Origin: Bacillus sp. SD088
GTDB lineage: Bacteria > Bacillota > Bacilli > Bacillales > Bacillaceae_C
DNA length: 64,000 nt
Direction: 5' to 3'
Assembly: GCF_017355205.1 (NCBI RefSeq)
Contig: NZ_JADIJK010000019.1
Span: 1 to 64,000 of the forward strand
Shown: piece after piece, positions 1 to 8,467 of the stretch
How positions within the stretch are numbered: position 1 is the stretch's first letter
Layout of the letters: every line of letters begins with the position of its first letter
The notes under the pieces: generated by a model
The model's input: only the letters and a program-made list of their open reading frames with translations
The model's database searches: none
What the model was told of the DNA's origin: nothing
Translations under genes and position numbers: made by a program

Positions 1-57
1 AAAGAAAAGCGGAAGCGCCTATAGAAAGAAGAACGGCCTTACAATGCATGATCATAA

Positions 58-97
58 AAAACAAACTTAGTGGAGGAAACTTTCATTGAGTTTGTTT
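58..97 (+). terminator. Intrinsic terminator of an upstream gene
   Basis: An inverted repeat (AAACAAACTT pairing with GAGTTTGTTT) is followed by a run of T. The gene it ends lies before the window. The first 20 bases look like the edge of the dispersed repeat seen near 2.94 kb (AAGCGGAAGCGCCT against AAGCGCAAGTGCCT). Confidence 0.6.
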
Positions 98-353
98 TTT
101 GTTTGAGCATTTAACTCCAAAGTTTAATGGAAAACAGGAGGAAACTGTGCTTTGATCGTCCCGTTCTACCCGATTCCAGCGAAAAAGCGAAAGGGCTCCT
201 TCCTTGTTCATAGCGATTTTACAAATAGAAAGAGTATTACATTGATAGAATGGGTGTCCTGATGATTATGTAGTCGTTTGGTATCTAGAACTTGAAAGTT
301 AAGCTTTAATCAGCTAAAGTTAAGGAAGAATGTATCATAGGGAGGTTTTAGGC

Positions 354-1700
354 ATGGGACATATTCGTTTTGACTATTCCAAGGCGCTTGCTTTTTTTGG
401 ACAGCATGAAGTCGATTATTTGCAAGCAGCAGTGGAAACAGCCCATACGCAACTACAGGATAAAACAGGTGCAGGCAGTGATTTCTTAGGATGGATTGAT
501 TTGCCTGTGGAGTATGATCGTGAAGAATTCGCGCGGATTCAAAAAGCAGCCGCAAAAATAAAAGCAGACAGTGATGTTTTGCTTGTAATTGGAATTGGCG
601 GTTCCTATCTTGGGGCTCGTGCTGCGATTGAAATGCTCAACCATAGTTTTTACAACGAACTACCTAAAGAAAAAAGACAAACACCACAAGTATTATTTGT
701 AGGAAATAGTATTAGCTCTACATATATGCGTGATCTAATGGATTTATTGGAAGGGAAGGATTTTTCTGTCAATGTCATTTCAAAATCAGGGACAACGACT
801 GAGCCTGCCATTGCATTCCGAATTTTCCGTAAATTATTAGAAAATAAATATGGGGCGGAAGAAGCGAAGAAGCGAATTTTCGCCACAACCGATCGTGAAA
901 AAGGGGCACTGAAAACATTAGCGAATGAAGAAGGCTATGAAACATTTGTCATTCCTGATGATGTTGGTGGACGTTATTCAGTGTTAACGGCTGTTGGGTT
1001 ATTACCGATTGCGGTTAGTGGTGTCGATATTGAAGCAATGATGAAGGGGGCGGCTGACGCTCGTGAGGCATTCAGTTCACCTGATCTAAAGGAAAATCCG
1101 GCTTATCAATATGCAGCTATCCGTAATGTTTTATACAACAAAGGAAAAACGATTGAAATGTTGATCAATTATGAACCAGGCCTGCAATATTTCGCAGAAT
1201 GGTGGAAGCAATTATTCGGCGAAAGTGAAGGAAAAGATCAAAAAGGCATCTACCCTTCTTCTGCTAATTTTTCAACAGATCTTCACTCGCTTGGCCAATA
1301 TGTGCAAGAAGGTCGTCGCGATCTATTCGAAACCGTCATTAAAGTAAAAAATGCCCGCCACGAACTTGTGATTGAAGGGGAAGAAAACAATCTAGACGGA
1401 TTGAATTATTTAGAAGGAAAAACCATTGACTTTGTAAATGATAAAGCCTTTGAAGGAACATTGCTCGCTCATACAGATGGCGATGTACCAAATCTAGTTG
1501 TCGAGATCCCTGAAATGGACGCCTATACATTCGGGTATCTTGCCTACTTCTTTGAAAAAGCTTGTGCCGTTAGCGGCTATCTTCTTGGAGTGAATCCATT
1601 CGACCAACCAGGAGTAGAAGCCTATAAAGTAAATATGTTTGCTTTACTTGGAAAACCTGGATTTGAAGAGAAAAAAGAAGAATTGGAAAAACGTTTGTAG
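354..1700 (+). CDS. pgi: Glucose-6-phosphate isomerase
   Basis: Cytoplasmic glycolytic enzyme interconverting glucose-6-phosphate and fructose-6-phosphate. The 448-residue product matches Bacillus Pgi almost end to end by recognition, including the sugar-phosphate-binding stretch [14 protein letters not shown] near residue 75 and the family blocks [17 protein letters not shown] and [19 protein letters not shown]. The catalytic-site segment [10 protein letters not shown] is intact. The start is taken at ATG 354, because GGGAGG lies 8 bases before it; an in-frame ATG at 330 has no ribosome binding site and would add 8 residues not found in relatives. The gene stands alone and is followed at once by a strong terminator. 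Confidence 0.97.
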   Translation: MGHIRFDYSKALAFFGQHEVDYLQAAVETAHTQLQDKTGAGSDFLGWIDLPVEYDREEFARIQKAAAKIKADSDVLLVIGIGGSYLGARAAIEMLNHSFYNELPKEKRQTPQVLFVGNSISSTYMRDLMDLLEGKDFSVNVISKSGTTTEPAIAFRIFRKLLENKYGAEEAKKRIFATTDREKGALKTLANEEGYETFVIPDDVGGRYSVLTAVGLLPIAVSGVDIEAMMKGAADAREAFSSPDLKENPAYQYAAIRNVLYNKGKTIEMLINYEPGLQYFAEWWKQLFGESEGKDQKGIYPSSANFSTDLHSLGQYVQEGRRDLFETVIKVKNARHELVIEGEENNLDGLNYLEGKTIDFVNDKAFEGTLLAHTDGDVPNLVVEIPEMDAYTFGYLAYFFEKACAVSGYLLGVNPFDQPGVEAYKVNMFALLGKPGFEEKKEELEKRL

Positions 1701-1714
1701 AAAAACTAGGTTAG

Positions 1715-1749
1715 AAAAAGGGCTGATCTATTATGGATCTGCCCTTTTT
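1715..1749 (+). terminator. pgi terminator
   Basis: AAAAAGGGC and GCCCTTTTT form the stem, with T residues following the 3' arm, just after the pgi stop codon. Confidence 0.85.
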
Positions 1750-1830
1750 GGTGTGCCCGGCATGGGTGTAATTTGAACTGCTTACATTATTTCAAAATAT
1801 GTTGCTTCGGTCGGAAAAACATCATCCCTT

Positions 1831-1890
1831 GTGCCTCCGAAAGTAAGGCCCCATATGTTTAGACACTCGAAAGCCATGCATGAGGTAATG
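1831..1890 (+). pseudogene. Tyrosine recombinase remnant (C-terminal motif)
   Basis: A short stretch reads VRPHMFRHSKAMHE. This resembles the box around the catalytic His-x-x-Arg of phage-type integrases (typically TPHMLRHSKAMHL). No other part of an integrase was found on either side, and the frame soon turns into unrelated residues. It is a decayed fragment with no likely function. It may mark an old mobile element insertion downstream of pgi. Confidence 0.55.
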
Positions 1891-1977
1891 CATTGTTCGT
1901 CTTTGGATCTTAGTATTTTAGTTATGTTCCAGCATCAAACAGGCTGTTTTTCTTCCTACAAAGTTTTTACACTATAT

Positions 1978-2073
1978 TCAATTAAAGCCACTTATGGGAT
2001 AGGGAACATACGGCTCTTCTAGTAATGCCATCTCTTCAGGTGTAAGGTTGATCGAGAGAAAGTCGTTTGGAAT
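1978..2073 (-). pseudogene. Aldo/keto reductase remnant (C-terminus)
   Basis: Read on the minus strand, about 30 codons end in INLTPEEMALLEEPYVPYPI and then a TGA stop. This is the usual C-terminus of YdbC/Gsp69-like aldo/keto reductases (LTxEEMxxLEEPYxPHxxxG). No catalytic barrel or start codon remains upstream. It is a 3'-end fossil next to the recombinase fragment. Confidence 0.5.
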
Positions 2074-2081
2074 CGGCAGAA

Positions 2082-2189
2082 ATGAATTTAGGTGAAAAGA
2101 TCGATAAAGTGGATGCTAAAATATCGATCTTAGCAGATGAAATGATATCAACCAAAGCGGGTGTTATTTTGTTGAAAAAGGCAAAATAA
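2082..2189 (+). pseudogene. Short coiled-coil-like ORF, probable remnant
   Basis: A 35-codon frame (beginning MNLGEKIDKVDAKISILADE and ending LLKKAK) has the heptad-like pattern of small Bacillus proteins ending in -LLKKAK. It has no ribosome binding site and is shorter than such proteins. It could be the 3' end of a decayed gene. Nothing more can be said from sequence alone. Confidence 0.25.
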
Positions 2190-2516
2190 ATCATTTAATG
2201 GAATAAAAGCATTGAAAGCCACCATTCGTACGCTGTTAAGGATGATGACTTTATTATTACAAAAAACTTTGACAAAATCTACATTGTTTTGAAGAAAAAG
2301 ATACCAGGTTCTCAAAGAATTTGGAATCTTCCGCCCCCTGTCATTAGAAGGAAAAATTTTGGGACAAGAGTACATAAGATAAAAGATTATTACATAGGAT
2401 GTACAAGTTATGAGTAATTGTAAATAGAATCAAAACCTAATATTTGACCAACCATTAATAGTTATTAAGCAATTCAGAATGCTTGTGAAGCTTGGTACAG
2501 GAAGATTCAAGTCTTA
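2190..2516. other. Gene-free stretch with one open frame lacking a start
   Basis: On the plus strand a frame stays open from about 2205 to a TAA at 2414 and reads like protein (VKDDDFIITKNFDKIYIVL), but it has no ATG, GTG or TTG with a ribosome binding site and follows an in-frame stop. It fits a 5'-truncated gene remnant. The rest of the stretch shows nothing recognisable. Confidence 0.3.
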
Positions 2517-2831
2517 CTATTGATCATTCACTGACCGAAATATCTGAGTGTGCATACTACTCTGGACGATGTTTTCTAGGAAGAATTCTCCAATTAGTTT
2601 CAAATATTCTTCATCATCAAACATTTTTTTGTTTTGTAATTCCATTTCAGCCAGTCCTTCATAGGTGGAAAGGAGTACATATGTATGGTCTGGTCCAGTA
2701 ATGGGCGTTAATAGATCTACCTTGTGTTCATAATGCTCATTTCGGTATTTTTTAATTTCTTTTAAATTCTCAATTCCTTCTTTAAATTTGCCCTGATGAA
2801 TATCAAATGTTTGGTATACAAAAACAGGCAT
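2517..2831 (-). CDS. NIPSNAP-like / dimeric alpha-beta-barrel protein
   Basis: A 104-residue protein opens with MPVFVYQTFDIHQGKFKEGI, followed by an amphipathic helix, a GPDHTYVLLSTYEGLAEME strand-helix segment and a C-terminal helix. The layout fits the NIPSNAP or antibiotic-biosynthesis-monooxygenase-like ferredoxin fold, and the length is right for one such domain. The start is well supported by GGAGGT a few bases before the ATG. No catalytic role can be assigned. It stands alone, next to a dispersed repeat. Confidence 0.6.
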   Translation of the reverse strand: MPVFVYQTFDIHQGKFKEGIENLKEIKKYRNEHYEHKVDLLTPITGPDHTYVLLSTYEGLAEMELQNKKMFDDEEYLKLIGEFFLENIVQSSMHTQIFRSVNDQ

Positions 2832-2936
2832 TTTTTTACCTCCATCGTCGTATAACTTTAATTTTTATTATTCTCTTGAACCTTTTGTTTATTCCTATCC
2901 GTTATTGTACGACCCTTTTTTCCGTTTAGACTGAAC

Positions 2937-3135
2937 AAAAGCGCAAGTGCCTGTTCAGCGACGTACAAATTTGGATCATATCATAAGGTTGAACGGCTAA
3001 GAACGCGCCGTCCTGGCGCAACGCCGTTCTGACCAACATCCTGTTGACTTATCGTAGGAAGAAGACGTAAATTTGCTATACGCTAGGCGCTGGAGCTGGA
3101 TGACAAACTTCCTGTTAGAACTTATCCATAAGCTA
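2937..3135. repeat. Dispersed intergenic repeat of Bacillaceae type
   Basis: The stretch opens with AAAAGCGCAAGTGCCTGTTC and closes with AGGCGCTGGAGCTGG, so its outer arms are partly complementary. The interior holds GCGCCGTCCTGGCGCAACGCC followed by TTCTGACCAACATCCTGTTG. Two more copies of this interior unit lie at 8.29-8.39 kb. No coding frame is present. Confidence 0.6.
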
Positions 3136-3185
3136 AAATTTTATAATTTCTTCAACATGCACAAATTCAGTAAGGAGTGGTGTTC

Positions 3186-3812
3186 GTGAGTGTCTTTCTT
3201 GGTTATGTTTTTCTCGGCCTTTCATTAGCTGCCCCGATAGGGCCTGTTAATGCTGCACAATTAGATAAAGGCATAAAAAGTGGTTTTTTTCATGCATGGC
3301 TTGTTGGATTAGGGGCCATGACAGCAGATGGCATTTACATGCTGGCGGTTTTTTTGGGGGTCGTACATTTTCTAGAAATCCCTTTTATGCAAACATTTTT
3401 ATGGTCCTTCGGTTTTTTTGTTTTAGTGTACACAGGCATAGAAAGTTTATTAAGTGCAGGGAAAATGGCTTCCAGTGCAAGGAAAAGCGATGAATCCCGG
3501 TCAAAATCATTCCTATCCGGCTTTTTAATGTCCATTTCTAATCCATTAACGATTCTTTTTTGGCTGGGTATTTATGGCTCTGTCCTAGCGAAGACAGCCG
3601 CTGAAAATAATAAAATCGATGTCATCATTTATAGCTTTGCGATTATTGTTGGCTTGTTGGTATGGGATGTAACGATGGCGAGTGTTGCGAGCAGTTTTAG
3701 GAGGTTTTTAACAGGAAAAATCCTTTTCCTTATCTCCATTTTGTCGGGATTATCTCTTATCGGCTTTGGGCTTTATTTTGGAATTCAAGCAGTTCGCTTA
3801 TTATTTCAGTAA
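3186..3812 (+). CDS. LysE-family amino-acid exporter
   Basis: Integral membrane protein of 208 residues with six predicted hydrophobic segments, as expected for the LysE/RhtB superfamily, which exports amino acids by proton antiport. The N-terminal signature APIGPVNAAQLDKGIKSG and the central SISNPLTILFWLGIYG segment are characteristic. The substrate cannot be told from sequence. GTG at 3186 is chosen because AAGGAG sits 8 bases upstream; GTG at 3177 and 3180 overlap or crowd that site. It is transcribed alone, convergent with the permease downstream. Confidence 0.85.
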   Translation: MSVFLGYVFLGLSLAAPIGPVNAAQLDKGIKSGFFHAWLVGLGAMTADGIYMLAVFLGVVHFLEIPFMQTFLWSFGFFVLVYTGIESLLSAGKMASSARKSDESRSKSFLSGFLMSISNPLTILFWLGIYGSVLAKTAAENNKIDVIIYSFAIIVGLLVWDVTMASVASSFRRFLTGKILFLISILSGLSLIGFGLYFGIQAVRLLFQ

Positions 3813-3907
3813 ATAACCTGAATCTGTATTGCCCCTTGGAAAAGTAAGCCAATTAGAAACACCGAAAGAACTTTTTGAACATCCTTCTAGGATCGTCCCA
3901 ACCTTAA

Positions 3908-5269
3908 TTAGATACCTTGAGGATATAGATTTTTCTTCTTTTTCTTAGTAAAATGCCTAATTACCACGACTATCACAACAATGACCACAAACAATATACT
4001 TACAAAAAAACCGGATCTGCTTGTCTTATCAATTAATGTGCCGCTAACGGCAAGTAGGATTAAAGCCATTCCGGCAAAACGTTTGACATGACCAAAACCA
4101 GTCGCTTTAATAAGCCTTGGAAAAGATATAAGGATAAAAAACCAATTATACAAAAGCATTAATCCAGCTGCTGTTGTAATGTATTCATACACACGATCGG
4201 GCATAATTCGTGACAGGACAATGGAGGCAATGAGTCCCAAAATTGTTAAGCACAAGGCAAAAGGTTGAACTTTTAGCTTCCCTTTTTTTGAAAAAAACTT
4301 AGGTGCATCTCCATCCTCAGCCAAGGTGACGACCATACTTGTAACGGCAAATAATGAAGCAGCCATAGTAGAAAAGCCGGCGATGATGATTCCGCCATTA
4401 AATACATGTGGAAAAAAAGTAATATTGTATGGTTCAAGGGCAATGACAAATGGGCTTTCTTTTGTATTAAATTGGTGCGTTGCTAACACTATCGCCAATA
4501 TGAGAGACAGTAAATATATGAATGTTAACATCATTAACATGATGGTTACTGCCTTTTTTGCCTCTTCTTTCTTTTTCAATCTTACCGCCATAATCCCCAT
4601 AATTTCGATACCACCAAATGCATAAAAACCGAAGATCAAGGAGGCCCACAACCCTTTCATTCCTTGAGGCATGAACTCGCGCATGTTCGTTGGGATCCTA
4701 ATATCATGATGATTGCCACCAAAAAAACCAAAAAGAACGCCTATTGCAATGACAATAAACATTACAATCGCCGCTACTTTCATAACGGCAAAAATATTTT
4801 GCGTATGCTCAAATCCTTTCGTACCGATCAATACAACAATTACACCAAGAATGGCGAACCCAGAAGCAAATAACCATAGAGGAACATTTGGAAACCAGAA
4901 TCGTGAGAGGATGGAAAGAGCCGTAAGTTGACTACCAGTAATCAACATTTCGGAAAACCAATACACCCACCCACTACTGAATCCTGCCCAGGGGCCGTAA
5001 GCCTTTTTAGCATAAGATCGAAAAGACCCTTGCTGGGGATCTTGAGCAGACATTTTTGCTAACGCCTCTGCGACGATATAAGTACCAATCGCTGCTAGTA
5101 TAAAGGAGATAAGCATGGATGGCCCTGTCATTTTTAAGCCAATTCCCGAACCAAGAAAATAGCCTGTCCCAATAATACATCCAACCCCAAGAAGTGATAG
5201 CTGCCACCACGCTAATTTTTTCCCTTCCCTTTTATCTCCCTTCCCGCCTGCTCGTGCTGGAATTTCCAT
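3908..5269 (-). CDS. APC-superfamily amino-acid permease
   Basis: A 453-residue protein with about twelve membrane segments. The first helix has the APC signature GVGCIIGTGYFLGSG, where the glycine-rich break binds the amino-acid backbone. Other family marks are ISFILAAIGTYIVAEALAKM and FGFYAFGGIEIMGI. The tail is lysine-rich (TKKKKKN). It resembles the AapA/YbxG group of Bacillus permeases; the substrate is unknown. GGAGGG 8 bases before ATG 5269 decides the start over an ATG five codons upstream. The gene is monocistronic. Confidence 0.85.
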   Translation of the reverse strand: MEIPARAGGKGDKREGKKLAWWQLSLLGVGCIIGTGYFLGSGIGLKMTGPSMLISFILAAIGTYIVAEALAKMSAQDPQQGSFRSYAKKAYGPWAGFSSGWVYWFSEMLITGSQLTALSILSRFWFPNVPLWLFASGFAILGVIVVLIGTKGFEHTQNIFAVMKVAAIVMFIVIAIGVLFGFFGGNHHDIRIPTNMREFMPQGMKGLWASLIFGFYAFGGIEIMGIMAVRLKKKEEAKKAVTIMLMMLTFIYLLSLILAIVLATHQFNTKESPFVIALEPYNITFFPHVFNGGIIIAGFSTMAASLFAVTSMVVTLAEDGDAPKFFSKKGKLKVQPFALCLTILGLIASIVLSRIMPDRVYEYITTAAGLMLLYNWFFILISFPRLIKATGFGHVKRFAGMALILLAVSGTLIDKTSRSGFFVSILFVVIVVIVVVIRHFTKKKKKNLYPQGI

Positions 5270-5454
5270 GTAAAATCCCTCCATTCATACTGAATTATTA
5301 TGAACGGAGAAAATTTTATTATGTACGGCATCAAAATAAAAAAGAAAAGGGGGGTTTTTTGGACTCGTTCTTCACTTTGTCTTCTCATTTGATAAAAATA
5401 GAAGATATAAACCTAGTGCAATGAGCCATCATATAACAGATCAAAAAGGAAAAT

Positions 5455-5772
5455 ATGGTTTGTATGATAATAAAAAGGAAGCCAGTCCGCGCTTATGATA
5501 AGGACCAGGTACGAGAAACCTGTATGCAGCATTTAAAGGAACAATTACAATACCATCAACCTTCATTGATTGTTTGCCTTGGAAATGTAGCCGTACAGTC
5601 CTTCTTTCAAAATCCTGACATTGATGTTAAAGCCTTACGTGGAAATTGGCATGAGGTCAATGGTTACCAAACAACTGCTGCGTATCATCCACTTGCCGCT
5701 AAACGCCGGCCGAATTTATATCCATTACTTGTTGAAGATTTACGGTTGGCGGCAAAGGAAAACCAGAAATAA
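5455..5772 (+). pseudogene. Uracil-DNA glycosylase (family 4-like), 5'-truncated
   Basis: The frame encodes the C-terminal half of a uracil-DNA glycosylase: a CMQHLKEQLQYHQPSLIVCLGN segment and the late AAYHPLAAKRRPNL motif, whose His-Pro belongs to the uracil-specificity motif. The N-terminal half, with the catalytic GExPG-type loop and the four iron-sulfur cysteines of family 4 enzymes, is absent; upstream bases do not encode it. No ribosome binding site precedes a start. It is probably non-functional. Confidence 0.6.
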
Positions 5773-5857
5773 CAGTGCAGTAATCAGAATAGTTCCAGTA
5801 CCTAGCACTTTTAAAAATTTTCAAGCGTTCTTGCTTTGTTTCACTTGCTCTTTTCAT
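5740..5857 (-). pseudogene. Small membrane protein with an A-tract frameshift
   Basis: From ATG 5857 the frame reads MKRASETKQERLKIFK. It then continues sensibly only after dropping one A in an A-run, giving VLGTGTILITALLFLVF, a clear membrane helix, with a stop at 5740. As written, the product runs on out of frame. The 3' end overlaps the glycosylase remnant by about 30 bases. It could be a real small gene with a sequencing error, or a decayed one. Confidence 0.35.
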
Positions 5858-6008
5858 AGGCTCTCTGGCAAGTTCTAAGGCGATCATCTGCTTATTGCTT
5901 ATATACCGACCGATGATTTATAATTTATCATATAATGATTTTTTCAAATAGGATTGATTGCTTTATGGAATGCTTATGAACGAAACGTATATGTTCTAAG
6001 AAAATGCG

Positions 6009-6193
6009 ATGGAAGAAGAGGAGCAATGGCTGGAAAGAGAACACCTACAAAACTACTGTATCGGCCTATCCAACGAACAAAAATAATGGGTCATCGACAC
6101 CTTCTACAAAGGTATGACCGCCCGCGACATCGCGAAAAGGAAAACCTCTCCCTCTCCGCCATCAAAAAACGCAAAGCCGTTAAATTTGCTTAG
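6009..6193 (+). pseudogene. Decayed sigma-70-like/RinA-type regulator
   Basis: From ATG 6009 the frame reads MEEEEQWLEREHLQNYCIGL, then SNEQK and a TAA stop, then WVIDTFYKGMTARDIAKR. A shift to another frame gives LSLSAIKKRKAVK. Joined, this is a region-4-like helix-turn-helix of the kind found in small sigma-like factors and phage transcription activators. At least one stop and one frameshift make it a pseudogene. Confidence 0.5.
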
Positions 6194-6230
6194 CGTATGA
6201 TGTTCGCGATTTGTCAGCACCCCTTGCGCC

Positions 6231-6270
6231 GCTCTATTTAGTGAAAAATGTACGTTGATAGAGCTTTTTA
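6231..6270 (+). terminator. Intrinsic terminator
   Basis: GCTCTAT pairs with ATAGAGC around a loop of about 20 bases, followed by TTTTT. It ends transcription of the decayed regulator before the YdeI-like gene. Confidence 0.65.
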
Positions 6271-6311
6271 AGTGCTACCATATTTAAATCTAAAACGAAG
6301 GGAGTATGCTA

Positions 6312-6962
6312 ATGACGATTATCGATAAATTAAAACTTGATCAATACAAAAACATGATTGTGATCAATCAACCAAATGACTATGATCTATTTACTGAGCA
6401 AGCGATAACCTTTAACAAAGAGCATGAGGCTATTTTTATTTTTGTCGAAACTGTGGATGAGATGGTCCAGTATACACATCAAATCATCGATAACCAACTA
6501 TTACTTGATAATGGCTATTTATTTTTCGCTTACCCTAAAAAAGGCAACAGACGCTATAAAACTTTCGTTCATAGAGATGAGATTTTTCCAGCTATGAAAG
6601 TAGATGAGGATGGCTATGTTGCGGAAAGCGATTTGAAGTTCTCGCGTATGGTAAGTATGGATGATATCTTCACTGTAGTTGGGTTAAAACGTGAGAAAAA
6701 GAAAGCAAAGAAGTCATTATCAGCAAGTCAGCGAGTAGCAGATTATGAGGATAAAGTCAAAGATGTTAAAGCACTATTGGCTACTAAACCAAATCTGTTT
6801 GCTTTTTTTGAAAGCTTGACACCTGGTTACCAAAAAGGCTGGGCTCGCTACATCTTTTCTGCTAAGCAACAAAAGACAAGGGAAACACGCCAGCAGCAAA
6901 TGATCGACATCCTATCACAAGGATATAAATCTATTGATTTGTACCGTCAAAAGAAGAAATAA
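6312..6962 (+). CDS. YdeI/OmdA-family protein
   Basis: A 216-residue soluble protein. The C-terminal part has the family hallmark LTPGYQKGWARYIFSAKQQK followed by ETRQQQMIDILSQGYKSIDL, as in B. subtilis YdeI and the OmpD-associated/bacteriocin-protection family. The N-terminal half is an alpha/beta domain without an obvious active site. Molecular function is not established for the family. GAAGGGAG before ATG 6312 (7-base spacing) decides the start; the ATG at 6306 is too close to that site. A strong hairpin follows at 7.09 kb. Confidence 0.7.
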   Translation: MTIIDKLKLDQYKNMIVINQPNDYDLFTEQAITFNKEHEAIFIFVETVDEMVQYTHQIIDNQLLLDNGYLFFAYPKKGNRRYKTFVHRDEIFPAMKVDEDGYVAESDLKFSRMVSMDDIFTVVGLKREKKKAKKSLSASQRVADYEDKVKDVKALLATKPNLFAFFESLTPGYQKGWARYIFSAKQQKTRETRQQQMIDILSQGYKSIDLYRQKKK

Positions 6963-7088
6963 TTCGCTGGATGGGAATTAGCGGTTAAGACTTTTTTCAA
7001 TTGGAACGATTGATAGTAGCGGATGCAGTGTATGGTCATTTTGGATGTTTACCATTGGAGGCCTCCACTACGTAGAAAAAGGATACCT

Positions 7089-7122
7089 AGCCTTCTCACT
7101 TTTAAAGTGGGAAGGCTTTTTA
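7089..7122. terminator. Bidirectional terminator
   Basis: AGCCTTCTCACTTT pairs with AAAGTGGGAAGGCT and is followed by TTTT. It lies between two convergent genes and could serve both. Confidence 0.85.
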
Positions 7123-7126
7123 AAAA

Positions 7127-7540
7127 TTAAACACAAGTAAACGATTGAATTTGTCGCAAGCTTATTCCGAAATAAGCCCATCCGAATCCAGTCCAACGGT
7201 ACCCTGAGATAGAACGTCGGCCAACAAAGATTGGATAAAACCAAAACTGTTGAGAGCCCCGTAGCCATACATACGTGAATCTAAATAAACATCTTCTAAT
7301 ACTACCTGGATCAACTGCAAAGGTTTCTACCTGCTGGGTAGGAACAATTGATGGGGGTGGTGCAGTTGGTGCTCCTGTTTCTTGTCCTTGACCCGGTGGT
7401 GGAAATAGAGGTGGAAACCCACCAAATTGCCTTTCATAAGTTGATTGGTCATCATACACTCCCTGGTATGGAGTTGAATATAAATCGGCTTCATGAATAT
7501 ATGGATAATAATAATTGAGATGCATATGACTCGGATGCAT
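7127..7540 (-). CDS. Conserved hypothetical protein, proline-rich then aromatic C-terminal domain
   Basis: A 137-residue protein in two parts: a Tyr/Pro/Gly-rich first half (HPSHMHLNYYYPYIHEAD, then FPPLFPPPGQGQE) and a compact aromatic C-terminal domain (TFAVDPGSIRRCLFRFTYVW to SLRQIQSFTCV). The second half resembles a widespread Bacillus family of unknown function that is often mislabelled as a transporter; the low-complexity first half is reminiscent of spore-surface proteins. No membrane segment or signal peptide is visible. AAGGAG eight bases before ATG 7540 supports the start. Confidence 0.6.
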   Translation of the reverse strand: MHPSHMHLNYYYPYIHEADLYSTPYQGVYDDQSTYERQFGGFPPLFPPPGQGQETGAPTAPPPSIVPTQQVETFAVDPGSIRRCLFRFTYVWLRGSQQFWFYPIFVGRRSISGYRWTGFGWAYFGISLRQIQSFTCV

Positions 7541-7686
7541 AATAAGCACTCCTTTATTTTGTTATTTCACACCATCCTATTCATAGGCCATTAACCAATT
7601 AACTTGTACTCATTAAAATGTGTATTTGCCTATGTATCTAGTATAAGGAAGCTCTTGAAGCTAATGCTTTGCTTCCTTAAGGCCCG

Positions 7687-8184
7687 TTACTCGTCGTTAA
7701 GGAAATTATGCTTCTGTGACTTTTTCAAAATACTGATGGCACCATTAGATTCCAAATAGCAGTATGCAACTTCACGAATAGAGAAAGTCTCTGACTGCCT
7801 TAATAAACTTTGAAGTTGATTTAGATTCATGCGATTTTTCCTTAACTGTTCCCGATTGATGATCCCATTTTTGATTAAAACAGATGGTTTCCCTTCAGAG
7901 ATAAGACGTATTTTTAAAAATTTTTGACTAAGGATTTCAAAAAATAACAACATGACTGCCCATAGAATCATGGAAAAGACGATATACTTTATGCCAATTT
8001 TTTCATCGTATAGTGCGTTTCCTAATAATTCTCCTAATACAATGGCGCTTATAAATGTAAAGGGTGTAATTTGATTGATTATTTTTTTGCCTAGTATTTT
8101 CACTAGAATAAATAGCATAATAAAGCCAATGATCAGTTCAATTGTCAAATCTAAAAAATTCACAGCACTTTTAGCCCCATTCAT
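7687..8184 (-). CDS. DUF421 membrane protein (YetF-like), short form
   Basis: A 165-residue protein with three N-terminal membrane helices (LIIGFIMLFILVKILGKK is the first) and a cytoplasmic domain with the typical KPSVLIKNGIINREQLRKNR stretch, as in the DUF421/YetF family. Some YetF-type proteins have been linked to spore biology, but no enzyme activity is established. It is shorter than the related 233-residue protein at 56.4 kb, lacking the C-terminal extension. The ribosome binding site is weak. A hairpin follows the stop near 7.65 kb. Confidence 0.75.
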   Translation of the reverse strand: MNGAKSAVNFLDLTIELIIGFIMLFILVKILGKKIINQITPFTFISAIVLGELLGNALYDEKIGIKYIVFSMILWAVMLLFFEILSQKFLKIRLISEGKPSVLIKNGIINREQLRKNRMNLNQLQSLLRQSETFSIREVAYCYLESNGAISILKKSQKHNFLNDE

Positions 8185-8269
8185 TCAAAGGTTATTACCA
8201 ACATTAACCATTTTGATTGAAAATAAACCTGTACTAGGGCTATCTGAAAGGTAAGGATCAAATTGATGA

Positions 8270-8400
8270 ACAGAGGATAAACGGCTAAATGCGCCATGTC
8301 CTGTGGCAACGCCGTTTTGACCAACGTTCTGTTTGCCTAAATTCGCGCCATCCTGTCGCCACGCCTTTGTGACTTGCGTCCTGCAGGCCTGAATAATTTA
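8270..8400. repeat. Dispersed intergenic repeat, two diverged units
   Basis: Two units of about 50 bases lie in tandem: GCGCCATGTCCTGTGGCAAC near 8292 and GCGCCATCCTGTCGCCACGC near 8345. Each is followed by a TGACxxxCGTCCTG- or TTCTG-like tail. They match the interior of the repeat at 2.99 kb. No gene is present. Confidence 0.55.
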
Positions 8401-8467
8401 TTTGTTTTTAGACCAAAATAATCGTAGTGGCTGAAAATTACTGTTTTGAAAGAAATGGCGTGAAGAT

